Below, one piece after another: positions 1-7,092 of a DNA stretch of 15,655 bases. The number at the start of each line of letters is the position of its first letter. The stretch's first letter is position 1. This stretch comes from Chloroflexota bacterium (lineage in GTDB: Bacteria > Chloroflexota > Anaerolineae > Caldilineales > Caldilineaceae), in the NCBI GenBank assembly GCA_003577005.1, contig QEUW01000155.1, positions 1 to 15,655 of the forward strand, given 5' to 3'. The position numbers and the translations under genes were made by a program. The notes under the pieces are model-generated. The model saw only the letters and a program-made list of their open reading frames with translations, was not told where the DNA came from and did no database searches.

Positions 1-1491
1 GCCATTGGGTGCGGTCTGGGCGGCCCAGGCATCGACAGCGGCCTGGTTTGGCCGTGAAAAGCGGACATTCCACCAGACCAGGTTGTCACGGTTGGTGGGC
101 GTCCCACTGAGGATAGCCAGGCGGCTGCCTGCGGGGGCGGTTACCACAACGTCATTGGCCGGCTTGTTGAGATAGCCGGGCGAACGGCGCAGGTTGACGC
201 TGTCGGTTGTCTCCACCTCTTGCCCCGGCTGAAAACTGTTTGCCGGCGGCGCACTCTCACGCCAGCGATAATCGTTGGCCAGGGCGGCGCGGAAATCGGC
301 AATGACCCCCGGCTTGGTTTCGATCACCCAGCGGTCGATATTGGGCCAACGGTAGAGGATGAGCGCCCGGATCTGCTGGTTGCCGCGTTGCTGATTCCAC
401 CAGTTGATCTCCGCATAAGCGCGCTGCACCCAACCGGTGTTCTGGTCTAGCCACGGCACATCCTGGTCGGTTTCGGTAAGATAGACCGGCAGATGACGCA
501 TGTCGGCCGGTATGGCGTTCATAAAGTCTCGATAGGTAAAGAAATGGTAATGGCGATTCTGAAAGGGCGGGTTCATCTTGCTGGCGTCGTGGATGAGGTT
601 GGGGTCAGCGCCGTGGGTATAGGTGTGCAACGTGATGCCATCGCAGCCAAGCGGGCCAAGCAGGCGCAGAATGTCCTGCATGTACTGTACCCAGTCGCCA
701 TTAGGGTTGCCCGGATATTTGGTCTGGTTGTTCCAGGGAGCGACGGCGCCAACAAGCACCTGGTCGTTGGCGTGGCCGGGCACACGGCGGATGGCGTCGC
801 GGCAGAGGCGATAGCAACGGACATAGAGATCGGGGGTGATCACCTCAGTTGGGTTTGGTGCGGCCGCAGCCATCAGAGCGGCAGATACGGCTGCCTCGGG
901 TTGCAGCGCGCTAAACCGTTGGGGGGAGCCGTGGTAGAAGGGATCGTCAGAAGGCTCTGCCGCCACAGACGACGCTGCGGGAGCCGGTGCGGGGAAGAGT
1001 TCGGCGTCGCCCATTCCCCCGCTCAATCCGCGCACAACCGCTTTGAAGAGATTCACGAGCGGGCGCGCCAGGCTGGATGAACTTGAAGAGGTTTCGCTCG
1101 CGGGTTGCGTATCGGCAGCGCTTGGGGCAACCAGCCCTTGGGCCATGAGCGGCGGGCGCTCGATCTCGAAATTCATCTCGTTGCCGATGATCCAGATCTT
1201 GCATCCAGGCGAATTGGCAACATAGTTGGCGCAGCGCCGGGCAAAATCCTCGTAGAAGGCGCTATTGGGGATCGTGCCGTTGGGAAAATAGCCGTGATTG
1301 AGCCGGCAGATGACGCCTAGATTGCGATTGCTCCACGGGGAAAAATCTTTGCCCGAAAAGTTATTGGGGTCACGACCCAGTTCTTCGGTAAAGAGGACCC
1401 AGCCAGGGCGGCCGGCGTCCAACATCAGTTGTTCACCGCCCGGATCGTGCAGCCCAAAGAGATATACCGAATCGAAGAGGGGACGGGGCAT
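1..1491 (-). CDS. Clan GH-A glycoside hydrolase-like protein with C-terminal SH3-like domain (3' end cut by window)
   Basis: The frame is open from an ATG at 1491 to the left edge: 497 codons with no stop, so the true C-terminus is missing. I read a probable TIM-barrel glycosidase. IIGNEMNFE (Glu105) fits the acid/base Asn-Glu at strand 4 of clan GH-A, and VYLTETDQ (Glu340) fits the strand-7 nucleophile. HTYTHG near 290 and ILYRWPN near 378 look like other barrel strands. About residues 118-215 are a low-complexity Ala/Ser/Pro-rich insertion. Residues 425-480 (VNLRRSPG, then WWNVRF) look like a bacterial SH3 domain. No signal peptide is seen at the N-terminus (MPRPLFDSVYLFGLHDPGGE). The start is supported by AAGGAG at 1503-1498, six bases upstream. 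Substrate and exact GH family are unknown; a catalytically inactive relative is possible. Confidence 0.75.
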   Translation of the reverse strand, partial: MPRPLFDSVYLFGLHDPGGEQLMLDAGRPGWVLFTEELGRDPNNFSGKDFSPWSNRNLGVICRLNHGYFPNGTIPNSAFYEDFARRCANYVANSPGCKIWIIGNEMNFEIERPPLMAQGLVAPSAADTQPASETSSSSSSLARPLVNLFKAVVRGLSGGMGDAELFPAPAPAASSVAAEPSDDPFYHGSPQRFSALQPEAAVSAALMAAAAPNPTEVITPDLYVRCYRLCRDAIRRVPGHANDQVLVGAVAPWNNQTKYPGNPNGDWVQYMQDILRLLGPLGCDGITLHTYTHGADPNLIHDASKMNPPFQNRHYHFFTYRDFMNAIPADMRHLPVYLTETDQDVPWLDQNTGWVQRAYAEINWWNQQRGNQQIRALILYRWPNIDRWVIETKPGVIADFRAALANDYRWRESAPPANSFQPGQEVETTDSVNLRRSPGYLNKPANDVVVTAPAGSRLAILSGTPTNRDNLVWWNVRFSRPNQAAVDAWAAQTAPNG

Positions 1492-1538
1492 GGCATGCTC
1501 CTTTTTGCGTGGCGCGCTGCTTGGATGAAGACCATGCA

Positions 1539-1567
1539 ATCATAGCACAAAAACAGGTGGCTGTCAT
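1539..1567 (-). promoter_or_regulatory. Sigma-70 promoter of the glycosidase-like gene
   Basis: Minus-strand -35 ATGACA (1567-1562), 17-bp spacer, -10 TATGAT (1544-1539) preceded by TGC, an extended -10. Each hexamer matches consensus at 5 of 6 positions. The start point would be near 1532, giving a leader of about 40 nt that ends in the Shine-Dalgarno site. Confidence 0.75.
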
Positions 1568-1582
1568 GTGGTCAGAGCTTCT

Positions 1583-1749
1583 GGGATGCGCCCGAATTTT
1601 GGGGCAACCATAAAACTTGCATTCCGGGAAAGGGCCAAAGACGCGCCAGCCAAATCAACTGTCCCCGGCCCTTTCCCGGAATGCGGGGTGCAGTGGCAAG
1701 CTGACATCTTGCCCTACAGTTTACATCCCAAATCTCGGACGCATTCACC
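1583..1749 (-). repeat. Structured repeat element, copy A (167 bp, terminal inverted repeats, two internal hairpins)
   Basis: The ends are imperfect inverted repeats: plus-strand ATGCGCCCGAATTTTGGGG at the left matches, 15 of 19, the reverse complement of the right end. Inside are a perfect 18-bp hairpin (GCATTCCGGGAAAGGGCC at 1619-1636 with its complement at 1667-1684, 30-nt loop) and a small hairpin GGCAAG/CTTGCC (1695-1713). The minus strand aligns along its length with the plus strand of 7093-7279, and both end in CCCAG. The element abuts the stop codon of the phosphatase gene, so it may also end that transcript, though no T-tract follows. No protein is encoded. It is MITE-like or an RNA-structured repeat. 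Confidence 0.7.
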
Positions 1750-1751
1750 AA

Positions 1752-2624
1752 TTACCAGAAGCCGTCGTCCTGGTTATAGCCAGATTCTTCACAGATGCGC
1801 GCCACCACATCGACGATGGTGTCATGGGCTTTGCCATTGCTGGCGATCACGCCATTGTGGGCGCGCACATCGCGGCGGTTGAAGCGAAGCGGGTTGCCCC
1901 AGCAGTCGGTCATAATGCCACCGGCGGCTTCGAGCAGGGCGCAGGGTGCGCACAGATCCCACTCTTTGCAACCGGGGCTGGGGTGGACATAGAAATCGGC
2001 CAGGTGACGGGCGATGATGCCAACCTTTAGCCCGACGCTGCCGCTGATCCGCTCGCGCGTGACGTGGAGCGCCTTCACCATTTTGTCGATGATCTGCGGG
2101 CGATGGCTACGACTGGTCACCAGCACCATGTTGCGCGGTTGCGCCATATCGCTGACCTGCAATGGGATCCGTTCCCCTGCCTCGTAGAGATAGGCTGAGT
2201 GGTTGACCGCCCCTGCATAGAGCAGGCCAGGGTCGGGTTGCATGACCACACCGAGCACGGCTCGCCCTCCGATGGCGAGACCGATCATGATCGAGAACTC
2301 ACCGTTGCGAGCGATAAACTCTTTGGTGCCGTCCAGCGGGTCAACGATCCAGACTCGTTCCTTTTGTAGCCGCGATAAATCATCTTTCGATTCCTCTGAA
2401 AGCACGCCATCGTCTGGAAAAACGGCCTGGATGCGGGCGAGGATGTGCTGGTTGGCCGAACGATCGGCCTCGGTGACCGGTTCGTTTTCAGATTTGTAAC
2501 GAACTTCGGCGGCGCCAACATAAAAGGTATTGACAATTGTCGCTGCCTCGCGCGCCGTCTTGACGGCAAACTCGAGTTCAGCCGTGAGGTCAAGCGCTGC
2601 GACTTCAAACTTTTGATCGCTCAT
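1752..2624 (-). CDS. cysQ: CysQ-like 3'(2'),5'-bisphosphate nucleotidase / inositol monophosphatase family protein
   Basis: This is a 290-aa Mg-dependent, Li-sensitive type phosphatase. CysQ members remove the 3' phosphate of PAP/PAPS, the by-product of sulfate activation; others act on inositol phosphates. Motifs in order: EPVTEADRSAN near 49-58, SEES (Glu77/78), WIVDPLDGTKEF (Asp95, Asp98) and CKEWDLCAP (Asp223). The DGTKEF form and the KEWD motif favour CysQ over SuhB, but the substrate cannot be settled from sequence. Length is slightly above the usual 245-270. I chose ATG at 2624 because AAGGTGA lies nine bases upstream; an in-frame TTG at 2633 would overlap that site. The gene ends three bases from repeat copy A. 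Probably monocistronic from the promoter at 2706-2736. Confidence 0.85.
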   Translation of the reverse strand: MSDQKFEVAALDLTAELEFAVKTAREAATIVNTFYVGAAEVRYKSENEPVTEADRSANQHILARIQAVFPDDGVLSEESKDDLSRLQKERVWIVDPLDGTKEFIARNGEFSIMIGLAIGGRAVLGVVMQPDPGLLYAGAVNHSAYLYEAGERIPLQVSDMAQPRNMVLVTSRSHRPQIIDKMVKALHVTRERISGSVGLKVGIIARHLADFYVHPSPGCKEWDLCAPCALLEAAGGIMTDCWGNPLRFNRRDVRAHNGVIASNGKAHDTIVDVVARICEESGYNQDDGFW

Positions 2625-2673
2625 CAGGTTCAATCACCTTCATCAATGCTCGAACGGTTCATCTGCCAGGGAC

Positions 2674-2693
2674 AGGACAGGAGCTTGTCCTAC
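2674..2693 (-). repeat. Small palindromic module (divergent copy)
   Basis: The minus strand reads GTAGGACAAGCTCCTGTCCT. It can form a 6-bp stem (AGGACA/TGTCCT) and resembles the GTAGGGYAAG hairpin module found at 1695-1717, 2761-2782 and 7117-7140. It lies in the leader of the phosphatase gene, just after its predicted start point. Confidence 0.4.
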
Positions 2694-2705
2694 TGCAAAG
2701 AGTAC

Positions 2706-2736
2706 ATTGTAGCACACCGGCGGATGGCGATTCCAA
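2706..2736 (-). promoter_or_regulatory. Extended -10 promoter of the CysQ-like gene
   Basis: Minus-strand TGCTACAAT gives an extended -10 (TACAAT at 2711-2706). The best -35 is TTGGAA (2736-2731) at a long 19-bp spacing, so recognition would rely on the extended -10. The start point would be near 2699, giving a leader of about 75 nt. Confidence 0.5.
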
Positions 2737-2760
2737 TTACTGCCGCACCGGGACAGGTGA

Positions 2761-2782
2761 GGCAAGTAATATCTTACCCTAC
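2761..2782 (-). repeat. Small palindromic module overlapping a stop codon
   Basis: The minus strand reads GTAGGGTAAG, loop, CTTGCC. GGTAAG pairs with CTTGCC over 6 bp, one a G-T wobble. The TAG in GTAGGG is the stop codon (2781-2779) of the FGE-like gene. The same module sits inside repeat copies A and B. No T-tract follows, so it is not a classical terminator. Confidence 0.5.
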
Positions 2783-4290
2783 GGTGGCAGATCTACTGCA
2801 CAGCGAAAACCAAGCCAGGGCTCGGTATCCTCCTGGGATGCGCTGACCACGGTGTTAACCTGTACACCGGTCGCGCCATCCAAAAACGAGCCCCCCTTGA
2901 TCAGGTATGCATTGGGGTTGCCGGGTGCCGGGCTGGCCGTCCATTCAGCCACATTGCCCGCCATATCGGCCAGCCCGGCCGGGCTATCCCCGTAGGGACG
3001 GTAGGAGCCGACAGGCTGGGTGTCACCTATCTGTGCTTCGTGGACATTGGCTAGCTGTACCTGATAGAGATCACCCCATGGATACCGGTAGGATCGTTGT
3101 GCGATAGGCGAGAAGCCGGCAGCCGCCTCCCACTCTTCCGCCGTGGGTAGACGTTTGTCGAGCCAGTCGCAAAACTGCACCGCTGCTGCCCATGGGACGT
3201 TGACGACCGGATAGTCATCATAGACAGGGTTGGTAGCATAATCTGTGCGTGTAGTACTGGCAACGGCGCTAGGTTGCGGGCAATGACCAGTATTGACACA
3301 CTGCCGGTAATTTGCGTTGGTGACCTCCGTACGGTCGATAGCGAAAGGGGTCAGCGCAACCACGCGCACACCTGAATCAGCGTGGCTGGCAAGGGGATAG
3401 TCACCACCCGGGATCGGCACCAGGGTAGCCGTCGACAGGCGACTTCGCCATAAGAAACCTCCCGCCAGGATGGCGGCCAACAGGATCATAATCAGCAGAC
3501 GACCGGGCGACCAATAGCCGCCGCCGCCGCGCCCACCATTTTGCGGCAACAGAGGTCGCAGCACGAGCCCCAACCTGCCCGACCGTGGCCCTACGCCGGA
3601 TGAGGATTTGTTTGTCAGAACCGCATAGGCGCGGGCAGCCAGTTCTTGCTGCACCCCACTCGTCACGAGTAGTTCGTCTTCTAGCTCCTGGATCAGCGGC
3701 GCAACCCAGCCACAGCTGGCCGGATCTTCTTGTTGCAAACGCCAAAGCAGGGTTGGAGGCAGCGGGGACCAAACATCAAGCAGCGCCTCCTTGAGCACAA
3801 AGGCGGTGCGTTCGTCATCGGTCTGGTGGCGCAGAGCCGTCAAAACACCTTTTCGGTAGCTAAAAGCAGCGCGCAATAGCATCGTGCGGTGCCCCTCGTC
3901 CAGTTCGTGTCCGGCTTCAAGGGCAAGGAGACCATCGCGCAAAAGGGCAACCGGTGGCAACTCGCTTTCACTCCACCAATCATCCAGCGCACTATCCAGC
4001 GCCGCGGTTAGCGTCCTGAGGCGGAGAAGAGCCTGTGGCCCAGTAAACACATTGGCGAACGGCGTTGTGGAGCCATTCACCGGCGCCGATGTTCCTGACT
4101 GGTCGTGTACGGCTGGCTCGGGCTGAAAACGCCGATCTTCGTCGCCGCGTATTGGTCGCAAACTGATCGTATCGGCTGGGAGGAGATCGCCAAATTCCCA
4201 ATCCAGTTGCAAACTATCTGGCTCGGTACTCTGCGGCGCAGGCCGAGAAGCGCGGCCCGGTGTGCGCCGGCCCAGGAGAAAGCTGGTCAT
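2779..4290 (-). CDS. Single-pass membrane protein with extracytoplasmic FGE-sulfatase (SUMF1-type) domain
   Basis: The 503-aa protein has three parts. An N-terminal region of about 260 residues is probably cytoplasmic and matches no family I recognise. One membrane segment follows at about 264-282 (RLLIMILLAAILAGGFLW). The C-terminal domain, about 289-500, is of FGE-sulfatase type: IPGGDYPL, DRTEVTNANYRQC, PVVNVPWAAAVQFCDW, RLPTAEEWEAAA, YPWGD, DMAGNVAEWTAS, IKGGSF and a final LGFRCA. The cysteine pair that makes true formylglycine-generating enzymes active lies just after GGS; here that stretch reads GGSFLDGATGVQV, with no cysteine. It is therefore probably a binding or structural FGE-fold protein. 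The start is ATG 4290, not TTG 4326, because the promoter at 4298-4326 would start transcription at the ATG. It diverges from the zinc-ribbon gene. Confidence 0.8.
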   Translation of the reverse strand: MTSFLLGRRTPGRASRPAPQSTEPDSLQLDWEFGDLLPADTISLRPIRGDEDRRFQPEPAVHDQSGTSAPVNGSTTPFANVFTGPQALLRLRTLTAALDSALDDWWSESELPPVALLRDGLLALEAGHELDEGHRTMLLRAAFSYRKGVLTALRHQTDDERTAFVLKEALLDVWSPLPPTLLWRLQQEDPASCGWVAPLIQELEDELLVTSGVQQELAARAYAVLTNKSSSGVGPRSGRLGLVLRPLLPQNGGRGGGGYWSPGRLLIMILLAAILAGGFLWRSRLSTATLVPIPGGDYPLASHADSGVRVVALTPFAIDRTEVTNANYRQCVNTGHCPQPSAVASTTRTDYATNPVYDDYPVVNVPWAAAVQFCDWLDKRLPTAEEWEAAAGFSPIAQRSYRYPWGDLYQVQLANVHEAQIGDTQPVGSYRPYGDSPAGLADMAGNVAEWTASPAPGNPNAYLIKGGSFLDGATGVQVNTVVSASQEDTEPWLGFRCAVDLPP

Positions 4291-4297
4291 GGCGGTT

Positions 4298-4326
4298 ATT
4301 GTAACTACCACAACAGGGCATGGCAA
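4298..4326 (-). promoter_or_regulatory. Promoter giving a probable leaderless mRNA for the FGE-like gene
   Basis: Minus-strand -35 TTGCCA (4326-4321), exactly 17 bp, then -10 TACAAT (4303-4298). Seven bases later comes ATG at 4290, so the expected start point falls on or one base before the start codon. No Shine-Dalgarno site precedes the ATG, which agrees with leaderless translation. Confidence 0.65.
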
Positions 4327-4348
4327 ATCGCCACGTAAAACGGATAGT

Positions 4349-4377
4349 TTTATAGTTCACGTCATTCGGGGTACAAT
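4349..4377 (+). promoter_or_regulatory. Candidate promoter of the zinc-ribbon gene and tyrS
   Basis: -35 TTTATA (4349-4354, 4 of 6), 17-bp spacer, -10 TACAAT (4372-4377, 5 of 6). The start point would be near 4384, giving a leader of about 80 nt. It faces away from the FGE-like promoter within the 175-bp divergent gap. Confidence 0.45.
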
Positions 4378-4465
4378 AAGAGTGCATCGACACTGTCTGT
4401 GCAACGCACCGAATGTAGCTCTTTCGTTTTCCAAATCACCAAGAAGCTTTGCTGGGGTTTTCCAG

Positions 4466-5548
4466 ATGGCGACCAAAGAGTTGGGGTACGTGGAGTTGGA
4501 ATGGCGCTGTCCACGCTGTCGTACACGCAACCCTGGCACCCAGACCACCTGTAGCGGTTGTGGCGCACCACAGCCAGAGAATGTCCAGTTCGAGGCGCCT
4601 GCCGGCGGCGCATTGGTCGAAGATAGGGAGAAAATTGCGCGCGCCCAGAGCGGTCCTGATATCCAATGCGCCTATTGTGGAACCCGCAACCTGGCTACGG
4701 CTGAAGTCTGCAAACAGTGTGGCGCCGATCTAAAACAGGGGAAAGCGCGCGAGGCGGGTGGCATCGTAGGTGCGTTTCACAGCAGGCCGGCGCCGGAAGT
4801 GAACTGCACCACCTGTGGCACGGCCAATCCGGCGACAGCGCTTGTCTGCCAGAATTGTGGCGCCCCTTTGCCGCGACCTGAGGCCACCGCGGCCGCGCCG
4901 GCTCCGCTCCCTGCGCCGGCCAGGCGTGGAGGTAATTCGTGGTGGGTCTGGGCCGTTATTGCGCTAGCCGTGGGCGCCCTGGTCTGGTTTGGGGCACTTA
5001 CGTTACGTACAACCGAATTGACCGGCACTGTGCAAGATGCGCGCTGGGTGCGCACCATCCCGGTCGAGGCGTTGGCGCCGGTAGAGCGGAGCGCCTGGCG
5101 CAACGAGTTACCGGCCGGTGTCGAGCCGCTTAGTTGCCGGGCGGAAGTGCGCTCGGTGCGTGATTCACCAGCGCCCAATGCGCGCGAGGTCTGCGGAACG
5201 CCTTACACCGTCGATACGGGCACCGGCATGGGGCGCGTGGTGCAGGATTGTCGCTATGAGGTCTATGATGACCGCTGTACCTATACCAGTGAGGAATGGC
5301 GAGTCGTCAACGTGCTTGAGCACAGCGGCGCCGGTTTTGAACCGGAATGGCCAGTTTTTGCGCCGGAACCTCGCCAACGTCTTGGCGCCGGTCGCGAACG
5401 GTTTCAGTGTATCATTCGCAGCGATGAGCGCACGTTCACATACGAGCCGCGCACCTTTGAGCAATATCTGCAATGCCAGCCCGGGTCGCAATGGGAACTG
5501 GAAGTCAATGGCTTTGGCGCCCTCACTGCGGCCCAGCGACAGCGCTAG
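4466..5548 (+). CDS. Triple zinc-ribbon, single-pass membrane protein of unknown function
   Basis: This is a 360-aa protein. Three CxxC-CxxC zinc ribbons lie in the N-terminal part: C15/C18/C29/C32, C68/C71/C82/C85 and C114/C117/C128/C131. The first, with W13 and N22, resembles a RanBP2-type finger. A Pro/Ala linker (139-152) leads to one membrane helix at about 158-178 (SWWVWAVIALAVGALVWFGA). The C-terminal 180 residues lie outside the membrane if the ribbons are cytoplasmic. They hold several scattered cysteines and no domain I can name. The frame stays open upstream to 4262, but that stretch has no ribosome site and contains the promoter region. ATG 4466 gives a compact start right before the first ribbon (weak GGGG upstream). 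TyrS follows after 47 bases. Confidence 0.8.
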   Translation: MATKELGYVELEWRCPRCRTRNPGTQTTCSGCGAPQPENVQFEAPAGGALVEDREKIARAQSGPDIQCAYCGTRNLATAEVCKQCGADLKQGKAREAGGIVGAFHSRPAPEVNCTTCGTANPATALVCQNCGAPLPRPEATAAAPAPLPAPARRGGNSWWVWAVIALAVGALVWFGALTLRTTELTGTVQDARWVRTIPVEALAPVERSAWRNELPAGVEPLSCRAEVRSVRDSPAPNAREVCGTPYTVDTGTGMGRVVQDCRYEVYDDRCTYTSEEWRVVNVLEHSGAGFEPEWPVFAPEPRQRLGAGRERFQCIIRSDERTFTYEPRTFEQYLQCQPGSQWELEVNGFGALTAAQRQR

Positions 5549-5595
5549 ATTAATCTATTGAGAATCATGAACCGTGAATGGGTGGAGCAATAAGT

Positions 5596-6837
5596 ATGGC
5601 AAAATTTCCGCCGGTCGAGGAGCAGATGCGCATTCTGATGCGCGGGGTTGATTTCGGGGACGAGTTGACCTATAAGAATATGGAGCGAGAACTACGCGAG
5701 CGTCTCGAACAGAGCTACGCCAGCGGTCGCCCGCTCAAGGTCTACTGTGGTTTTGACCCATCTTCGCCGGATCTGCATCTAGGGCACACGATCCCCATGC
5801 GCAAGCTACAGCAGTTCCAGGGGCTCGGCCACGATGTGACCTTTCTCATTGGCACCTTCACCGGCATCATCGGTGACCCGAGCGACAAGGAGAGCGCCCG
5901 CAAACAGCAGACGCTCCAGGAGGCGCTTGCCAAAGCAGCCACTTATGCCGAGCAGGTCTATCGTGTGCTTGATCGCGCCAAGACGACTGTGCGTTATAAC
6001 CATGAGTGGCTGAGCGAACTCACCTTTACGGAGGTCATCGGTCTGGCGTCGAATTTTACCGTGCAACAGTTCTTGCGTCGCGAGAATTTTGCCAAACGCT
6101 TCGCCAGGGGTGACGAGATCTGGCTCCATGAATTCTTCTATGCGCTGATGCAGGGCTACGATGCCGTAGCGCTGGAGACCGATGTGCAGGTCGGAGGTAC
6201 GGACCAACTTTTCAACCTGATGGCCGGACGCAAGCTGATGGAGGCATTTGGACTGCCGCCGCAGGTTGTGCTTACCTTCCCCATCTTGGTTGGAACGGAC
6301 GGTATCCTGCGCATGAGCAAGTCGACGGGGAACACGATTGGGATCAACGAGTCGCCTGGCGTGATCTATACCAAAGTGCTCAATGTGCCCGACACGGCTA
6401 TGCGCAACTATGCCGAACTGGTTACCCGCTGGCGTCAGGAAGAGATCGACGACCTCTTCAACCAGATTGAGCGCGGCGCCCTAAGCATGCGCGATTTCAA
6501 ACATAAGTTGGCATGGGAGATCGTCAGCATCTTCCACGGCGATAAGGCGGCCGACCGGGCCGCGGCCGATGCAAGCCTGATGCACGTGGGGGCCGCCCCC
6601 AGCGATGCGCCGATTGTGGTGCTCACAGAGAGTAAATCGATCATCGACCTGTTACAGGGGGCCGGCCAGGTCAAGAGCCGTAGCGAGGCGCGCCGGCTGA
6701 TCGAACAAGGGGGCATCCGCGTGGATGGCGAAACCATTACAAACATCGACACCGCCATCGCCATACCGGCGGATGGCGAGTCTGTCATTCAGATTGGAAA
6801 ACGCAAGTTTCTCCGGGTGCGCAGCGAGAGAGGGTGA
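5596..6837 (+). CDS. tyrS: Tyrosyl-tRNA synthetase
   Basis: A cytoplasmic class I synthetase that charges tRNA-Tyr with tyrosine. Visible signatures in the 413-aa protein: [15 protein letters not shown] with the HIGH-type HLGH at 61-64, FYALMQGYD and [10 protein letters not shown] in the tyrosine pocket, RMSKS (KMSKS type) at 239-243, and a C-terminal S4 RNA-binding domain from about 345 ([20 protein letters not shown]). Length is normal for bacterial TyrRS, and the set of motifs looks like the TyrZ-like branch. I chose ATG 5596 because GGAG lies nine bases upstream; in-frame ATG 5578 has no such site. With only 47 bases to the upstream gene there is no room for a T-box leader, so it is probably co-transcribed with the zinc-ribbon gene. 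Confidence 0.97.
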   Translation: MAKFPPVEEQMRILMRGVDFGDELTYKNMERELRERLEQSYASGRPLKVYCGFDPSSPDLHLGHTIPMRKLQQFQGLGHDVTFLIGTFTGIIGDPSDKESARKQQTLQEALAKAATYAEQVYRVLDRAKTTVRYNHEWLSELTFTEVIGLASNFTVQQFLRRENFAKRFARGDEIWLHEFFYALMQGYDAVALETDVQVGGTDQLFNLMAGRKLMEAFGLPPQVVLTFPILVGTDGILRMSKSTGNTIGINESPGVIYTKVLNVPDTAMRNYAELVTRWRQEEIDDLFNQIERGALSMRDFKHKLAWEIVSIFHGDKAADRAAADASLMHVGAAPSDAPIVVLTESKSIIDLLQGAGQVKSRSEARRLIEQGGIRVDGETITNIDTAIAIPADGESVIQIGKRKFLRVRSERG

Positions 6838-6840
6838 AAC

Positions 6841-6908
6841 AAAAAAAGAGACTGCCTGTCACGTTTCCCCCGATAGCGGCTGAGCCGCAACGTGACAGGC
6901 AATCTATG
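6841..6908 (-). ncRNA. Candidate small RNA: one long hairpin ending in a T-tract
   Basis: Reading the minus strand from the promoter at 6915-6944, transcription would begin near 6908. It would pass through a 17-pair stem (AGATTGCCTGTCACGTT at 6905-6889 against 6865-6849, one mismatch), an inner GCGGC/GCCGC stem with a TCA loop, and a 10-nt one-sided bulge containing GGGGG. It would end in a run of seven T (6847-6841). This is a complete promoter-RNA-terminator unit of about 68 nt. On the plus strand the same hairpin has no following T-tract, so it is a poor tyrS terminator. It could still be a fold-back repeat or a one-way barrier to antisense transcription of tyrS. Confidence 0.45.
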
Positions 6909-6914
6909 GTCTAG

Positions 6915-6944
6915 AGTATAACATAGGGAAATGGGGGTTGTAAA
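6915..6944 (-). promoter_or_regulatory. Strong minus-strand promoter in front of the candidate small RNA
   Basis: -35 TTTACA (6944-6939), 18-bp spacer, -10 TATACT (6920-6915) with a TG one base upstream (TGTTATACT), an extended -10. Both hexamers match 5 of 6. No minus-strand gene lies downstream before the hairpin and T-tract. Confidence 0.55.
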
Positions 6945-6950
6945 GTGGAG

Positions 6951-6990
6951 AAGTCTTAAAATTTTGTGCTATATTGGAAATTTAGGACTT
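6951..6990. promoter_or_regulatory. AT-rich imperfect palindrome, possible operator
   Basis: AAGTCTTAAA (6951-6960) and TTTAGGACTT (6981-6990) are inverted repeats matching 9 of 10, with 20 bp between. A plus-strand extended -10, TGCTATATT (6967-6975), sits at the centre but has no good -35. It could be a regulator site for the downstream transporter; that is inference only. Confidence 0.3.
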
Positions 6991-7043
6991 TTCATCTTAC
7001 AAAATTGTCAAGTCGGGTGGACGGAGCACCTTTAGCGCGCTGA

Positions 7044-7065
7044 ACAAATACAACACAAATACAAC
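7044..7065. repeat. Perfect 11-bp tandem duplication
   Basis: ACAAATACAAC occurs twice in a row. The period equals about one helical turn, which would suit a protein-binding site, but two copies alone prove nothing. It lies between tyrS and repeat copy B. Confidence 0.6.
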
Positions 7066-7092
7066 GCCGTAAAGCCTCCGGTACAGTCAAAA

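Noticed and set aside
493..1080. 195-codon plus-strand open frame
   Set aside because: It is antisense to the glycosidase-like gene, whose motifs are convincing; GC-rich codons keep the opposite strand open.
4262..4465. In-frame extension of the zinc-ribbon protein
   Set aside because: It overlaps the FGE-like gene start and the divergent promoter region and shows no domain or ribosome site.
5549..5595. T-box leader expected before a tyrS gene
   Set aside because: Only 47 bases separate the genes, with no T-box sequence or stem I structure.
6849..6905. Hairpin read as the intrinsic terminator of tyrS
   Set aside because: On the plus strand it has no T-tract; the T7 run is on the minus-strand side.
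7006..7011. Minus-strand TTGACA as a promoter
   Set aside because: No -10 hexamer lies at 15-20 bp spacing.
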